Part shown: piece by piece, positions 7,550-15,724 of the stretch
Position numbering within the stretch: the first letter of the stretch is position 1
Layout of the letters: each line of letters begins with the position of its first letter
Assembly: GCA_002321305.1 (NCBI GenBank)
Contig: DCMF01000117.1
Location: 1 to 42,923, forward strand
Source: Verrucomicrobia bacterium UBA1629
GTDB lineage: Bacteria; Verrucomicrobiota; Kiritimatiellia; RFP12; UBA1067
Length of the DNA stretch: 42,923 nucleotides
Direction: 5' to 3'
Translations under genes and position numbers: made by a program
The notes under the pieces: model-generated
What the model was told of the DNA's origin: nothing
What the model saw: only the letters and a program-made list of their open reading frames with translations
The model's database searches: none

Positions 7550-8775
7550 AAGTACTGCACCGTCGTGTTTTCGTAGAGGAACCACGCGAGCGCGCCAATC
7601 GCCACGCACGCGGCGGCCTGCACGAGCGCCGAGAGCGTCCAGAGCCAGGCCGGACCGTCGTTCGCCGTCGCAACGGGTGCGGACGGCGCAAGCGGCGACA
7701 TCGGCATCTCCGGGATGTCGGCGATGTCCGCCACCGCCGGTTCGGGCGCCGCGCCCTCGCGCTTCGGCGCGCCCTCCGGCGCACCGGCGGCAGTCGTCGC
7801 CGCGCCCGGACGCTTGATGCCGAACTTGCCGGCCGGACGCACGGCACTGCCCGGACGGGCGATGCGGAGCGTCTTGCGCTGCGTCATCGTCGCGGCGGCC
7901 GGCTCGGCGGCCGTCGCGGCGGCGGCTTCCGGCGCAGACGCCGGGGGCGCCGTCGGGATGTCGATCGGCCGCTTGATGCGGATCGTCTTCATCGGCGCGT
8001 GCTCGTCCTTGACGGGCGCGACGCCCATCGCGTCCGACAGCGAGATGCGGGCCGTCTTGTGCTTCGCGGCCTCTTTCTGGGCCTCGCTCATCGCCGCGTC
8101 GGCGATGATGCCCGTCTTGCGCAGGATCGCCTGCTGCGGAATCTGCTGGGTGATGCCCTTGAGCTTCTGCGTGACCGACTTCAGCTGCTCCATCGGCTTC
8201 GGCAACTCCACGGACGGCGGCGTCACCGCGTCGCGCGCAATCGCCTTCGCCTCGACCGTCGGGAGCTTCCCGACGCCCTGCGCATCGACCGACACGGGCG
8301 CGGCGGGCTTCGGGGCTTCGGCTGCCGGAGCGGCAGGAGCCGCCGGCGCGGGCACAGGCGTCACGGGTTTCGGCAGCGGTGCGGCGGCAATCGTCGCGCC
8401 GGGCTTGTGGATGACGGGCTTCGGCGGGAGCTTCAGCCCCGGGCGCAGCGCAGAGGCGGTCGCGCCCGGATGGGGCGGGAGCTTCAGGCCCGGCTTCAGG
8501 GCCGAGACCGTCGCGCCCGGCTTCGGCGGGAGCTTGAGACCCGGTTTCAGCGCGGAGACCGTCGCGCCGGGCTTCAGGGCCGAGACCGTCGCGCCCGGCT
8601 TCGGCGGGAGCTTCAGCCCCGGGCGCAGCGCCGAGGCGGTCGCGCCGCCCGGCACGGGCTTGCGCGCAATCGGGCTCAGCTTCAGCGTCGACGCCAGCGG
8701 CGCGGCCGGCTTCGCCAGCGGATCGGCCTTCGGCGGTTCCGCCGCGACCGGTGTCATCTCAACTTCTTCTGCCAT
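7546..8775 (-). CDS. Pro/Ala-rich repeat protein with C-terminal membrane anchor and KTxRI motifs
   Basis: 409 residues, mostly low-complexity Ala/Pro/Lys and probably disordered. Residues 44-125 hold tandem copies of a 17-residue unit close to PGATVSALKPGLKLPPK, with one shortened copy. A middle segment (about 193-250) looks helical. Three short motifs recur: KTARISL at 240, KTIRIKRP at 263 and KTLRIARP at 301. A single helix near 376-400 anchors the C-terminus, leaving the long repeat region on one side of the membrane, most likely the cytoplasm. It is co-transcribed with, and overlaps, the ABC-2 exporter. The repeated basic Thr motifs look like docking or phosphorylation sites, but that is a guess. 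I do not recognise a named family. Confidence 0.75.
   Translation of the reverse strand: MAEEVEMTPVAAEPPKADPLAKPAAPLASTLKLSPIARKPVPGGATASALRPGLKLPPKPGATVSALKPGATVSALKPGLKLPPKPGATVSALKPGLKLPPHPGATASALRPGLKLPPKPVIHKPGATIAAAPLPKPVTPVPAPAAPAAPAAEAPKPAAPVSVDAQGVGKLPTVEAKAIARDAVTPPSVELPKPMEQLKSVTQKLKGITQQIPQQAILRKTGIIADAAMSEAQKEAAKHKTARISLSDAMGVAPVKDEHAPMKTIRIKRPIDIPTAPPASAPEAAAATAAEPAAATMTQRKTLRIARPGSAVRPAGKFGIKRPGAATTAAGAPEGAPKREGAAPEPAVADIADIPEMPMSPLAPSAPVATANDGPAWLWTLSALVQAAACVAIGALAWFLYENTTVQYF
8401..8646 (-). repeat. 51-nt coding tandem repeats
   Basis: Near-identical 51-nt units encode the 17-residue PGATVSALKPGLKLPPK repeat; one unit is cut to 27 nt. The high DNA identity between copies suggests recent expansion or slippage, so copy number may vary among strains. 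Confidence 0.75.
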
Positions 8776-8793
8776 ACTTAACCTCCCGCTTCA

Positions 8794-8934
8794 ATGATTT
8801 CAGATTTCAGAGTTTAATTTCAGATTTCAAATCTCAGATTTCAGAGTTCAGAGTTTGATTTCAGATTTCAGATCTCAAATTTCAAATCTCAGATTTAAGA
8901 GTTCAGAGTTCAGGTTCCACCGGATTTCGGGCTT
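8794..8934. repeat. AT-rich degenerate microsatellite
   Basis: Back-to-back variants of TTTCAGA, TTTCAAA and TCTCAGA between frr and the repeat-protein gene. The base composition contrasts sharply with the GC-rich genes on both sides. No ORF is visible. It fills most of the 197-nt gap. Confidence 0.8.
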
Positions 8935-8972
8935 CAGGTTCGGGCCGTTGTTCAAGATTTCGGCCCGCGCCT

Positions 8973-9536
8973 TTAGACCGCCATCACTTCGGCTTCCTTG
9001 GCCTTCAGCTCGGCGTCGATCTTCGCGATGCCGTCGTCCGTCGCCTTCTGGATCTTCTCCAGCGCGGACTTCAGGTCGTCCTCGGAGATCTTCTTGTCCT
9101 TCTCCAGCTTCTTCGCGGCGTCGTTCGCGTCGCGGCGGACGTTGCGCATCGCGACCTTCTGGGCCTCGGCCTGCGTCTTCGCCGTCTTCACGATCTCCTT
9201 GCGGCGCTCCTCGTTCAGCTCCGGGACGGTGATGCGCAGCACCTTGCCGTCCGTCTGCGGCGTGACGCCGAGGTTCGCCGCGAGAATCGCCTTGTTGATC
9301 GCGTCGATCGTCGTCGGGTCGAACGGCGTGATCTTGATCTGGCGCGGCTCGGGCGTCGAGATCGTCGCGATGTTCTTGATGGGCATCTTCGAGCCCCACG
9401 CCTCGACCTGCACACCATCGACCATCGCCGGCGAGGCCTTGCCCGTGCGCAGGCCCGCGAACTGGGCCTTCAGGGCCTCGAAGCTCTTGTTGATCTTCGT
9501 CGTCGTGTCGTTCAGCACTTCAGAAACGGTTTCCAT
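8973..9536 (-). CDS. frr: Ribosome recycling factor
   Basis: 187 residues, the usual length for RRF. It splits post-termination 70S ribosomes together with EF-G. Family features are clear: the helical N-terminus with the LRTGKASPAMVDGV segment, the P-I-K-N-I-A-T-I-S-TPEPR core, the TPQTDGKVLRITVPELNEERRKE stretch, and a long helical hairpin rich in Lys/Glu and Ala. The start is supported by AAGGAAAGCAAACATG. It lies 171 nt after pyrH, a classic pyrH-frr pairing, although an AT-rich microsatellite fills much of the gap. Confidence 0.98.
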   Translation of the reverse strand: METVSEVLNDTTTKINKSFEALKAQFAGLRTGKASPAMVDGVQVEAWGSKMPIKNIATISTPEPRQIKITPFDPTTIDAINKAILAANLGVTPQTDGKVLRITVPELNEERRKEIVKTAKTQAEAQKVAMRNVRRDANDAAKKLEKDKKISEDDLKSALEKIQKATDDGIAKIDAELKAKEAEVMAV

Positions 9537-9585
9537 GTTTGCTTTCCTTACTTCTTACTTTTCCTTACTTCTTGACGTTCTTGTT

Positions 9586-9676
9586 TTCAAAATTTCAAAT
9601 CTCAAATCTCAAATTTCAAATCTCGGATTTCAAATCGTAAATTTTAGCTCGTAAATCTCGGATTTTAAATCGCGTA
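9586..9676. repeat. AT-rich degenerate microsatellite in the pyrH-frr gap
   Basis: Repeats of TTTCAAA, TCTCAAA and TCTCGGA type, with later drift to TCGTAAA. Same family as the tract at 8794-8934. The frr ribosome site lies just outside it. Confidence 0.75.
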
Positions 9677-9707
9677 TCTTGAAGCCCCCTTCCGGCCTTT
9701 CATGCCA

Positions 9708-10436
9708 TCAGCTCACGATCGTCCCGACCGTCTTGCCCTCGACGGCGGCCTCCAGCGCCTCCTTGTCGAAGAAGTCAAAGACGATGATCGGGATGTGGTT
9801 CTCCATGCAGAGCGCGAACGCGGCGGAGTCCATCACCTTCAGGTGCTTCTCGATCGCCGTCTCGTACTTGAGCGAGGCGTACTTCGTCGCCTTCGGGTCC
9901 TTCTTCGGGTCGGCCGTGTAGACGCCATCGACCTTCGTCGCCTTCAGGAGCGCGTCCGCCCCGATCTCGCTCGCCTTCAGGGCGGCCGCCGAGTCGGTCG
10001 AGAAGTACGGGTTGCCCGTGCCGCCGCCGAAAATGACGACGCGCCCCTTCTCGAAGTGACGGAGCGCGCGGCGCTGGATGAACGGTTCGGCGAGCTTCGG
10101 CATCTCGATCGCCGTCATGACGCGCGTCGGCACGCCGATCGACTCCAGCGCGTTCATCATCGCGAGCGCGTTGATGATCGTCGCGAGCATGCCCATCGAG
10201 TCGCCCGTCACGCGGTTGACGCCCTGGCCCGCGCCCGTCAGGCCGCGGAAGATGTTGCCGCCGCCGAGGACGATGCCGACCTCGCAGCCCATCGCGTGGA
10301 TCTTCTTCACGCGCTCGGCCATGAAAGCCAGCTTTTTCGGGTCGATGCACTCGCCCGTTTCCTTGTCGCCGAGAACCTCTCCCGAGAGCTTCAGGAGGAT
10401 GCGGCGGTACTTCAGTTTACGAGAAGGGTTTTTCAC
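9708..10436 (-). CDS. pyrH: UMP kinase
   Basis: 242 residues. It phosphorylates UMP to UDP in pyrimidine nucleotide synthesis. Amino-acid-kinase family features are visible: YRRILLKLSGEVLGD at the N-terminus, VLGGGNIFRGL (glycine-rich loop), GDSMGMLATIINALAM, VIFGGGTGNPYFSTDSAAALKASEIGAD and a C-terminal GTIVS end. Start: a GTG at 10436 immediately upstream of KNPSRKLKYRR. The -10 element lies 8 nt from this GTG, so the mRNA is predicted to start at or next to the start codon (leaderless). Longer in-frame starts would cross the promoter and the upstream gene. Confidence 0.97.
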   Translation of the reverse strand: MKNPSRKLKYRRILLKLSGEVLGDKETGECIDPKKLAFMAERVKKIHAMGCEVGIVLGGGNIFRGLTGAGQGVNRVTGDSMGMLATIINALAMMNALESIGVPTRVMTAIEMPKLAEPFIQRRALRHFEKGRVVIFGGGTGNPYFSTDSAAALKASEIGADALLKATKVDGVYTADPKKDPKATKYASLKYETAIEKHLKVMDSAAFALCMENHIPIIVFDFFDKEALEAAVEGKTVGTIVS

Positions 10437-10444
10437 AAGTGAGA

Positions 10445-10473
10445 ATTGTACCAAATCAAAGCGGAAATGGCAA
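10445..10473 (-). promoter_or_regulatory. Promoter of pyrH, predicted leaderless
   Basis: On the minus strand TTGCCA (10468-10473), a 17-nt spacer and TACAAT (10445-10450) with TTTGG before the -10. Only 8 nt separate the -10 from the GTG start. The -35 lies inside the end of the HAD gene. Confidence 0.75.
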
Positions 10474-11082
10474 TGCCCGGCAGACCTCGTCCGCCTGCGC
10501 GAGCTCATCCGGGCGTCCGTAGCCCCACGCGACGCCGATCGAGCGGACGCCGTTCGCCGCCGCCGCCTCAAAGTCGTTCGCCGTGTCGCCGATGAGCGCA
10601 CAGTCCGCCGGACGGGCCCCGTAAGCGGACATGACGCGCTTCAGCAGTTCGGGCTTGCGCACTTTCGGCAGCGTCATGTCGCCCGCGAAGATGCCGTCGA
10701 AAACGCGATCCCAGCCGAAGCGCCGCGCCATCGCCGTCGCGCCGACGAACCGCTTGTTCGTGACGATGGCGACCGTGCGGCCCTCGGCCTTCAGGCGGCG
10801 AACCTCGTCCATCACGCCCGGATACTCGCGCGTCTGCGGGAAGCCGTCCCGGTCGTAGTGCCGCGCAAAGCCCTCGCGAATCGCGTCCGCCAACTCCGGC
10901 GTGAAGCGGTCGGGGAAGAGCCGTTGGGTCATCTCGTCAATCGGCGGCCCCGCGACGAACTTCGCGTCGAAATCCGGGCACGAGAGTCCAAGGTCGGCGA
11001 GCGCGGCCTTCCACGCGCCGCGAATGTCAGGATCGGTGTCGGCGAGCGTGCCGTCCAGGTCAAAGAAGACAAAGTTTTTCAT
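10456..11082 (-). CDS. HAD-family phosphatase (Gph/PGP-like)
   Basis: 208 residues. Haloacid-dehalogenase motifs: FFDLDGTLADT (nucleophile and acid/base Asp at 8 and 10), VTNKR as motif II, KPELLKRVM with the motif III Lys, and ALIGDTANDFEAAAANG as motif IV. The cap and overall layout match phosphoglycolate phosphatase and related small-phosphate phosphatases, but substrate cannot be read from sequence. Start at MKNFVFF (11082); the ribosome site is weak. It follows thiD by 39 nt and is likely the last gene of the tpiA-LRR-thiD-HAD unit. The pyrH promoter overlaps its 3' end. Confidence 0.9.
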   Translation of the reverse strand: MKNFVFFDLDGTLADTDPDIRGAWKAALADLGLSCPDFDAKFVAGPPIDEMTQRLFPDRFTPELADAIREGFARHYDRDGFPQTREYPGVMDEVRRLKAEGRTVAIVTNKRFVGATAMARRFGWDRVFDGIFAGDMTLPKVRKPELLKRVMSAYGARPADCALIGDTANDFEAAAANGVRSIGVAWGYGRPDELAQADEVCRALPFPL

Positions 11083-11121
11083 GGCAGTCAGAAGACAAGT
11101 CCAGGGTGTCATGCGACGGCT

Positions 11122-11952
11122 TCACCGCCCGTCCGGCACAAAGCCCAGCACGCCACAGCCGGCGCCGACCCAATAGGCGCCGGCGATGGCCGCGCGGACA
11201 TGGCGCTTCGCGCCCTCGACCGCCGTCACGAGATCGCGGCCGCGCGCAAGCTCCGCCGCGAGCGCAGCCGAGAGCGAGCAGCCCGTGCCGTGCGTCGAGA
11301 CGGGGGCGGGCACCCACGGCAGCGCAAACGTGTGCGCCGCGCGTCCGTCGAAGAGGACATCGACAGCGGCGGCGTTGTCGCCGTGCCCGCCCTTCACGAG
11401 AACGGCGCAGCCGTACTTGCCATGAATCTGCCGCGCCAGCTCCTCGGCATGCGCCGCGTCGCCCACACGCGCGGCGTTCGGGTCGCCGACGGCACGTCCG
11501 CACAGCATCTCGGCCTCGGGCAGGTTCGGCGTGATCAGCGTCGCCATCGGCAGGAGGCGCGCGCAGATCGCCTGCCGCGCAGACTCCGGCACAAGCCGCG
11601 CACCGCTCGTCGCGACCATCACGGGATCGATGACCTTCGCGATTTCGGGATGCGCCGCCAGGCGGTCGGCAATCGTCTCGATCGCTGCGGGGTCTGCGAG
11701 CATCCCCGTCTTGAGCGCACGGATGGCGTAGACGCCCAGGACGGCATCCAGCTGCGCGGCGACGAAATCCGCCGGCACGTCCAGGATGCGCGCAACGCCA
11801 AACGGATTCTGCGCCGTCAAGGCCGCGAAGACCGTGCAGCCGTGCAGCCCGTAGGCGTGAAACGCACGGAGGTCGGCCTGAACGCCGGCATTGCCGCCGG
11901 AGTCAGATCCGGCGATCGTCAGGCAGCAGGGAGAGACTTGGCGCGCGTTCAT
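11122..11952 (-). CDS. thiD: Hydroxymethylpyrimidine/phosphomethylpyrimidine kinase
   Basis: 276 residues. It phosphorylates HMP and HMP-P in thiamine synthesis. Ribokinase-like ThiD hallmarks: TIAGSDSGGNAGVQADLRAF at residues 12-31, KTGML around 81, DPVMVATSGARL, TPNLPEAE, LVKGGHG and the anion-hole/catalytic STHGTGCSLSAALAA. GGAGG lies upstream of the ATG. It sits between an LRR lipoprotein and a HAD phosphatase. No TPP riboswitch is visible in the short 57-nt gap, and no other thiamine gene is in the window, so it may serve salvage. Confidence 0.95.
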   Translation of the reverse strand: MNARQVSPCCLTIAGSDSGGNAGVQADLRAFHAYGLHGCTVFAALTAQNPFGVARILDVPADFVAAQLDAVLGVYAIRALKTGMLADPAAIETIADRLAAHPEIAKVIDPVMVATSGARLVPESARQAICARLLPMATLITPNLPEAEMLCGRAVGDPNAARVGDAAHAEELARQIHGKYGCAVLVKGGHGDNAAAVDVLFDGRAAHTFALPWVPAPVSTHGTGCSLSAALAAELARGRDLVTAVEGAKRHVRAAIAGAYWVGAGCGVLGFVPDGR

Positions 11953-12009
11953 GAGATTCGATGGCCTCCGGATCGAGAGGTTTTGGGATCGCCCTGCCGC
12001 GACAGCCGA

Positions 12010-12603
12010 TCAGAAGACGATGGCGACCTTGGGCAGGGCCTTGCGGATGCGGGCCATTTCCGCCGCCGACAGGTTGAGCTCGCCCAGCTGCAGCGACTGC
12101 AGCGTCGTCCACGCCGAGAGGTCGTCCGGCAGCTTCGTCAGATGCGTCGCGTTGAACGAGAGGTTCTTGAGGCCCTTCTTCGCCGCAAGCCACGCCGGGA
12201 CTTCCCGAATCGGGTTGCCCGACAGCTCGACGTCCGTCAGCGCCGGCAAGTCCTTCAGCGTCGCCGGGACTTCCGCGAGGCGGTTGTTCTTCAGGTAGAT
12301 GCGCCGCAGCTGCGTCAGCGCCTTCAGGTCCGGCAACGCCGTCAGCCGGTTGTCGTTCAGGCGCAGCCACTTCAGGCCCGCGAGCGTCGCGACGGGATCG
12401 ACGTTCGTCAGCGCGTTGCGGTCGAGGTTCAGGTAGTCGCCGACCTTCGAGAGGTCAGTCGCCTTCAAGTCCGAAAGCCCCCTGTCCTGAAGGTAGAGGC
12501 GGCTTTCGGCCGGAACCGACCTGTAGGCCGGCTCCGGCTCGTCGAAGCACCCCGCAACGGCGGCAAGCGCCGTTGCGAGCAGGATGGCGCCTGGATTACG
12601 CAT
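12010..12603 (-). CDS. Leucine-rich-repeat lipoprotein
   Basis: 197 residues. Signal peptide with a lipobox (AAVAGC, lipid-modified Cys at 19), then five or six bacterial LRR units of the LxxLxLxxNxLxxLP type at about 55-175, for example WLRLNDNRLTALP and RIYLKNNRLAEVP. The product should be anchored to a membrane by lipid with a curved binding surface outside the cytoplasm. Ligand unknown. Its ATG overlaps the tpiA stop by 8 nt, so it is translationally coupled to a glycolytic gene, an odd pairing. Confidence 0.88.
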   Translation of the reverse strand: MRNPGAILLATALAAVAGCFDEPEPAYRSVPAESRLYLQDRGLSDLKATDLSKVGDYLNLDRNALTNVDPVATLAGLKWLRLNDNRLTALPDLKALTQLRRIYLKNNRLAEVPATLKDLPALTDVELSGNPIREVPAWLAAKKGLKNLSFNATHLTKLPDDLSAWTTLQSLQLGELNLSAAEMARIRKALPKVAIVF

Positions 12604-13363
12604 TGGCCGCCGCGGCGATGATGCCGGCGAAGTCGGCCGCCTTGAGGGCCGCGCCGCCGATGAGGCCGCCGTCGATGTCCTTCTTCGCGAGGAGCTCCGC
12701 CGCGTTGCCCGGCTTCATCGACCCGCCGTACTGGATGCGCACCGTCTCCGCCGTCTCGGCGCCGACGAGCTTCGCGAGCGTCGCGCGGATGAGGGCGTGG
12801 ACTTCCTGCGCCTGGTCGGGCGTCGCCGTGCGGCCGGTGCCGATCGCCCAGACGGGCTCATAGGCGACGACGAGCTTCGCGCAGTCCGCCGCCGTGACGT
12901 CCTTGAGGCCGACGTTCATCTGGCGGACGATGACTTCCTCCAGCCTGCCCGCGTCACGCTCCTCCAGCGTCTCGCCGACGCAGACGATGGCCGTGAGGCC
13001 GGCCGCGATCGCGGCGCGCGTGCGGAGGTTGACCGTCTCGTCCGTCTCGCCGAAGTACTGGCGGCGTTCGCTGTGGCCGAGGATGACGTACTTCGCGCCC
13101 GCGTCGAGGAGCATGCCCGTCGAGATCTCGCCCGTGTAGGCGCCCGACTCCTTCCAGTGGCAGTTCTCCGCGCCGATCTCGACCTGCGTGCCCGCAGCGG
13201 CGGCGATGGCGGCCGGGACGTCGATCGCGGGCGTGCAGCACACGATGTCGACCTTGCCGGCGAAGTCCTTGGTCGCCTCGGCGACGCCCTTGACGAGGGC
13301 GGCGGTCTCCGACGGCTTGACGTTCATCTTCCAGTTGCCAGCGATGATTTTCTTTCTGCTCAT
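12596..13363 (-). CDS. tpiA: Triosephosphate isomerase
   Basis: 255 residues, normal length. It interconverts DHAP and glyceraldehyde-3-phosphate. Catalytic motifs: AGNWKMN with the active-site Lys near residue 12, GHSERRQYFGE with the electrophilic His, AYEPVWAIGTGRTA with the catalytic Glu and the flexible loop, and YGGSMKPGNA and GGLIGGAAL for phosphate binding. The start is supported by AAAGGAAAGAAACAATG. It lies 99 nt after the dCMP deaminase gene, across a purine-rich microsatellite, and overlaps the LRR lipoprotein gene. Confidence 0.98.
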   Translation of the reverse strand: MSRKKIIAGNWKMNVKPSETAALVKGVAEATKDFAGKVDIVCCTPAIDVPAAIAAAAGTQVEIGAENCHWKESGAYTGEISTGMLLDAGAKYVILGHSERRQYFGETDETVNLRTRAAIAAGLTAIVCVGETLEERDAGRLEEVIVRQMNVGLKDVTAADCAKLVVAYEPVWAIGTGRTATPDQAQEVHALIRATLAKLVGAETAETVRIQYGGSMKPGNAAELLAKKDIDGGLIGGAALKAADFAGIIAAAANA

Positions 13364-13378
13364 TGTTTCTTTCCTTTG

Positions 13379-13478
13379 TTGAGGGTTGAGATGTGAGATG
13401 TGAGAAATGGGATGTGAGAGGTGAGATGTGAGAAGTGAGGGTTGAGGGTTGAGAATTGGGAATTAAGAATTGAGGGGT
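13379..13478. repeat. Purine-rich degenerate microsatellite
   Basis: Variants of GAGATGT, GAGAAGT, GAGGGTT and GAATTGG in a run between tpiA and the dCMP deaminase gene. The low-coordinate end touches the tpiA ribosome site region. The other end enters the deaminase coding sequence, whose stop codon and last residues (PLNS) lie inside the repeat. Confidence 0.8.
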
Positions 13479-13951
13479 TCGGCGTGCGGGGCGTATTTCC
13501 GGTACCTGACGCCGGCGGCGGTGAACATCTTCTCGACCGTCTCGAGAAAGGCGTAGTCGCCGCCGTAGACGACCTCCTGGATGCCCGCGTTGATGATGAG
13601 CTTCGCGCAGGTGAGGCAGGGCGAGATCGTGACGTAGATCGTCGCGCCCTCGATCGACGGCCCGTAGCACGCCGCCTGGCAGATCGCGTTCTGCTCGGCG
13701 TGGGTGCAGAGGCACTCGTCGAGGTGCGTCCCGCTCTTGGCGTGGCCCGCACAGCGCGGACACCCGCCCTCAAAGCAGTTCTTCACGCCCTTGGGCGTGC
13801 CGTTGTAGCCGGCGGAGAGGACGTGGTGGTTGCGCGCGATGACGGCCCCGACGCTGCGGCGCGAGCAGTTGGAGCGTCGCGCAACGACCTGCGCGATCTC
13901 CATGAAGTACTCGTCCCACGACGGACGCGGATCTCTGACCTTCTTCGGCAT
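13463..13951 (-). CDS. dCMP deaminase (ComEB-like cytidine/deoxycytidylate deaminase)
   Basis: 162 residues. Zinc-dependent deaminase motifs are intact: THAEQNAICQAA (zinc His and catalytic Glu) and SPCLTCAKLIINAG (two zinc Cys). The upstream CFEGGCPRCAGHAKSGTHLDEC insert is typical of dCMP deaminases of the ComEB type. It makes dUMP for thymidylate synthesis. Start: ATG at 13951, only 8 nt after TATAAT, so a leaderless mRNA is predicted. The last codons run into a microsatellite. Confidence 0.93.
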   Translation of the reverse strand: MPKKVRDPRPSWDEYFMEIAQVVARRSNCSRRSVGAVIARNHHVLSAGYNGTPKGVKNCFEGGCPRCAGHAKSGTHLDECLCTHAEQNAICQAACYGPSIEGATIYVTISPCLTCAKLIINAGIQEVVYGGDYAFLETVEKMFTAAGVRYRKYAPHAEPLNS

Positions 13952-13959
13952 TGGGGCGT

Positions 13960-13970
13960 ATTATACCAAA
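13960..13970 (-). promoter_or_regulatory. Extended -10 promoter of the dCMP deaminase gene, predicted leaderless
   Basis: TTTTGGTATAATACGCC on the minus strand, with TATAAT at 13960-13965 and the TGG extension next to it. Eight nucleotides separate the -10 from the ATG. No convincing -35 is visible. Confidence 0.75.
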
Positions 13971-13988
13971 ACAACCGTCCGGTGTCCG

Positions 13989-15719
13989 TCAGTCCGCGGC
14001 CGGGACGGCCGGGGCGAGCGTCTCGAAGGCGCCGACCGGGCCCGCGTAGCCGCCCGTCACCTGCGCGAGCAGGGCGCGGACGCGCGGGAACTCGACGTTG
14101 AGCCAGTGGTCGAGCGCGGCCTTCTTGTAGTCGAGCCGCTCCGACGCCTTCACGAAGAGCGCGGCGACGACGAGCGCGATGCCCGCGTCCACGAGCTTGC
14201 GCGCCGAGAGGTCGTGGTACGCCTTCGCGTCCGCGCGGCCCTTCACGTAGGCGACCGCCGCGTCCAGCTCGGCGAGGAGCTGCGTCATGCGCGGATGCGC
14301 CGGGCTCCACCCCGCGCCGAGGATGTCGTCGAGGACGTCGTGGACGAGCCCGCCCGTCACGCCCGCGACCGCCGCGACGACCTGCAGCTGCGAGGTGCCC
14401 TCGTAGATCGTCGTGATGCGGCTGTCGCGCAGGTAGCGCTCGCACGGATAGTCCTTCATGTAGCCGGAGCCGCCGAGGACGGAGATCGCGCTCATCGCGT
14501 TGCGCATCGACATTTCCGAGCCGTAGTACTTCGCCATCGGCGTCAGCATCTTGTTGAACGCGGCGACCTTCTTCAGGCGCTTGCGGACGTCCATCGCCTC
14601 CGGCGTGCCCTTGAGCGCGTTGAACTTGCGGTCCAGCCCCGCCTCCAGGTCGACGTTCTTCGCCGAGTAGTAGGTGAGCAGCCGGCTCGCCTGCAGCTCG
14701 ACGCTCATCGTGGACATGATCTCGCGGAGCGCGGGGAAGCTGTCGATCGTGACGCCGAACTGCCTGCGGCTCGCGGCGTAGTCGCGCGCGGCGCGGTAGG
14801 CCGCCTCGCCGATGCCCGTGCCCTGCGCGGCGATGCCCATGCGCGCGCCGTTCATGAGGGCCATGACGTAGGTGATGAGCCCGCGCTTGCGCAGGCCGAT
14901 CAGCTTCGCCGGGGCTTCCGTGAAGACCATCTCGCACGTCGGCGAGCCGTGGATGCCGAGCTTGTTCTCGAGGCGCCGCACCTTGACCCACGGGCCGTTC
15001 TCGACGAGAAGGCAGCTGAGGCCGCGTCCGTCGGTGAATTCGGGCTCCGTGCGCGCGAGGACGAGCAGGACTTCGCCGCAGCCGTTCGTGATGAAGCGCT
15101 TGACGCCGTTCACGAACCAGTTGCCGTCCGCGTCCTGATGCGCCGTCGTCTTGACGCTCTGGAGGTCGCTGCCCGCATCCGGCTCGGTCAGCACCATCGC
15201 GCCCGTCATCTCGCCCGTGACGAGCTTCGGCACGTACTGCCTCTTCAGCTCCTCGTCGCCGAACTGGTTGATCGTCTCGGCGATGCCCTGGAGGCCGAAG
15301 AGGTTCATGAGGCCCGCGTCGCCGCGCGAGACGATGTCGTTGCACGCCGTGAGGATCGTGCAGGGCATGTTGAGGCCGCCGAGGTAGTAGGGGATCGTGA
15401 CGCCCATGAGGCCCGTCTTGCCGAAGAGCTCCAGCGCGAGCTTCATGCCGGGCGCGCGCGTCACCGAGCCGTCCGCGTTCAGCGTGTTGCCGACCCGGTC
15501 GGTCTCCTCCGCGAGGGGCGCGATGCGGCTGCCCATGATGTCGCCGCAGAGGTCGAGCGCGCGCCGGTAGTTGTCGAGCGCGTCCGCCGCGTCCTTCGGC
15601 GCGAAGGGATAGTCCTTCGCGAACGTGAAGTCCTCCTCCAGGAGCGCCGCGACCTCGGAAAGGTCGAGCACGTCGATGACGTTCTGGATGTCCGGATTGT
15701 CCTTGTAGAAGTTAGCCAT
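13989..15719 (-). CDS. Acyl-CoA dehydrogenase, long form
   Basis: 576 residues, about 200 more than butyryl-CoA dehydrogenase; the extra length lies at both ends, as in the large DmdC/AcdA-like branch. Core features: GVTIPYYLGGLNMP, GAMVLTEPDAGSDLQSVKT (FAD and substrate site), GIHGSPTCEM, ARMGIAAQGTGIGEAAY, and IYEGTSQLQ with the likely catalytic Glu. It oxidises an acyl-CoA, or works in reverse, passing electrons to ETF. It follows etfA by 5 nt, with AAGGGC as ribosome site. The acyl substrate cannot be told from sequence. Confidence 0.93.
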   Translation of the reverse strand: MANFYKDNPDIQNVIDVLDLSEVAALLEEDFTFAKDYPFAPKDAADALDNYRRALDLCGDIMGSRIAPLAEETDRVGNTLNADGSVTRAPGMKLALELFGKTGLMGVTIPYYLGGLNMPCTILTACNDIVSRGDAGLMNLFGLQGIAETINQFGDEELKRQYVPKLVTGEMTGAMVLTEPDAGSDLQSVKTTAHQDADGNWFVNGVKRFITNGCGEVLLVLARTEPEFTDGRGLSCLLVENGPWVKVRRLENKLGIHGSPTCEMVFTEAPAKLIGLRKRGLITYVMALMNGARMGIAAQGTGIGEAAYRAARDYAASRRQFGVTIDSFPALREIMSTMSVELQASRLLTYYSAKNVDLEAGLDRKFNALKGTPEAMDVRKRLKKVAAFNKMLTPMAKYYGSEMSMRNAMSAISVLGGSGYMKDYPCERYLRDSRITTIYEGTSQLQVVAAVAGVTGGLVHDVLDDILGAGWSPAHPRMTQLLAELDAAVAYVKGRADAKAYHDLSARKLVDAGIALVVAALFVKASERLDYKKAALDHWLNVEFPRVRALLAQVTGGYAGPVGAFETLAPAVPAAD

Positions 15720-15724
15720 TGTTT

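Noticed and set aside
8794..8934. Possible CRISPR array or regulatory repeat
   Set aside because: Units are 6-9 nt, degenerate and back to back, without spacers or nearby cas genes. They are microsatellites.
11953..12009. TPP riboswitch before thiD
   Set aside because: The gap is only 57 nt and shows none of the conserved TPP aptamer segments.
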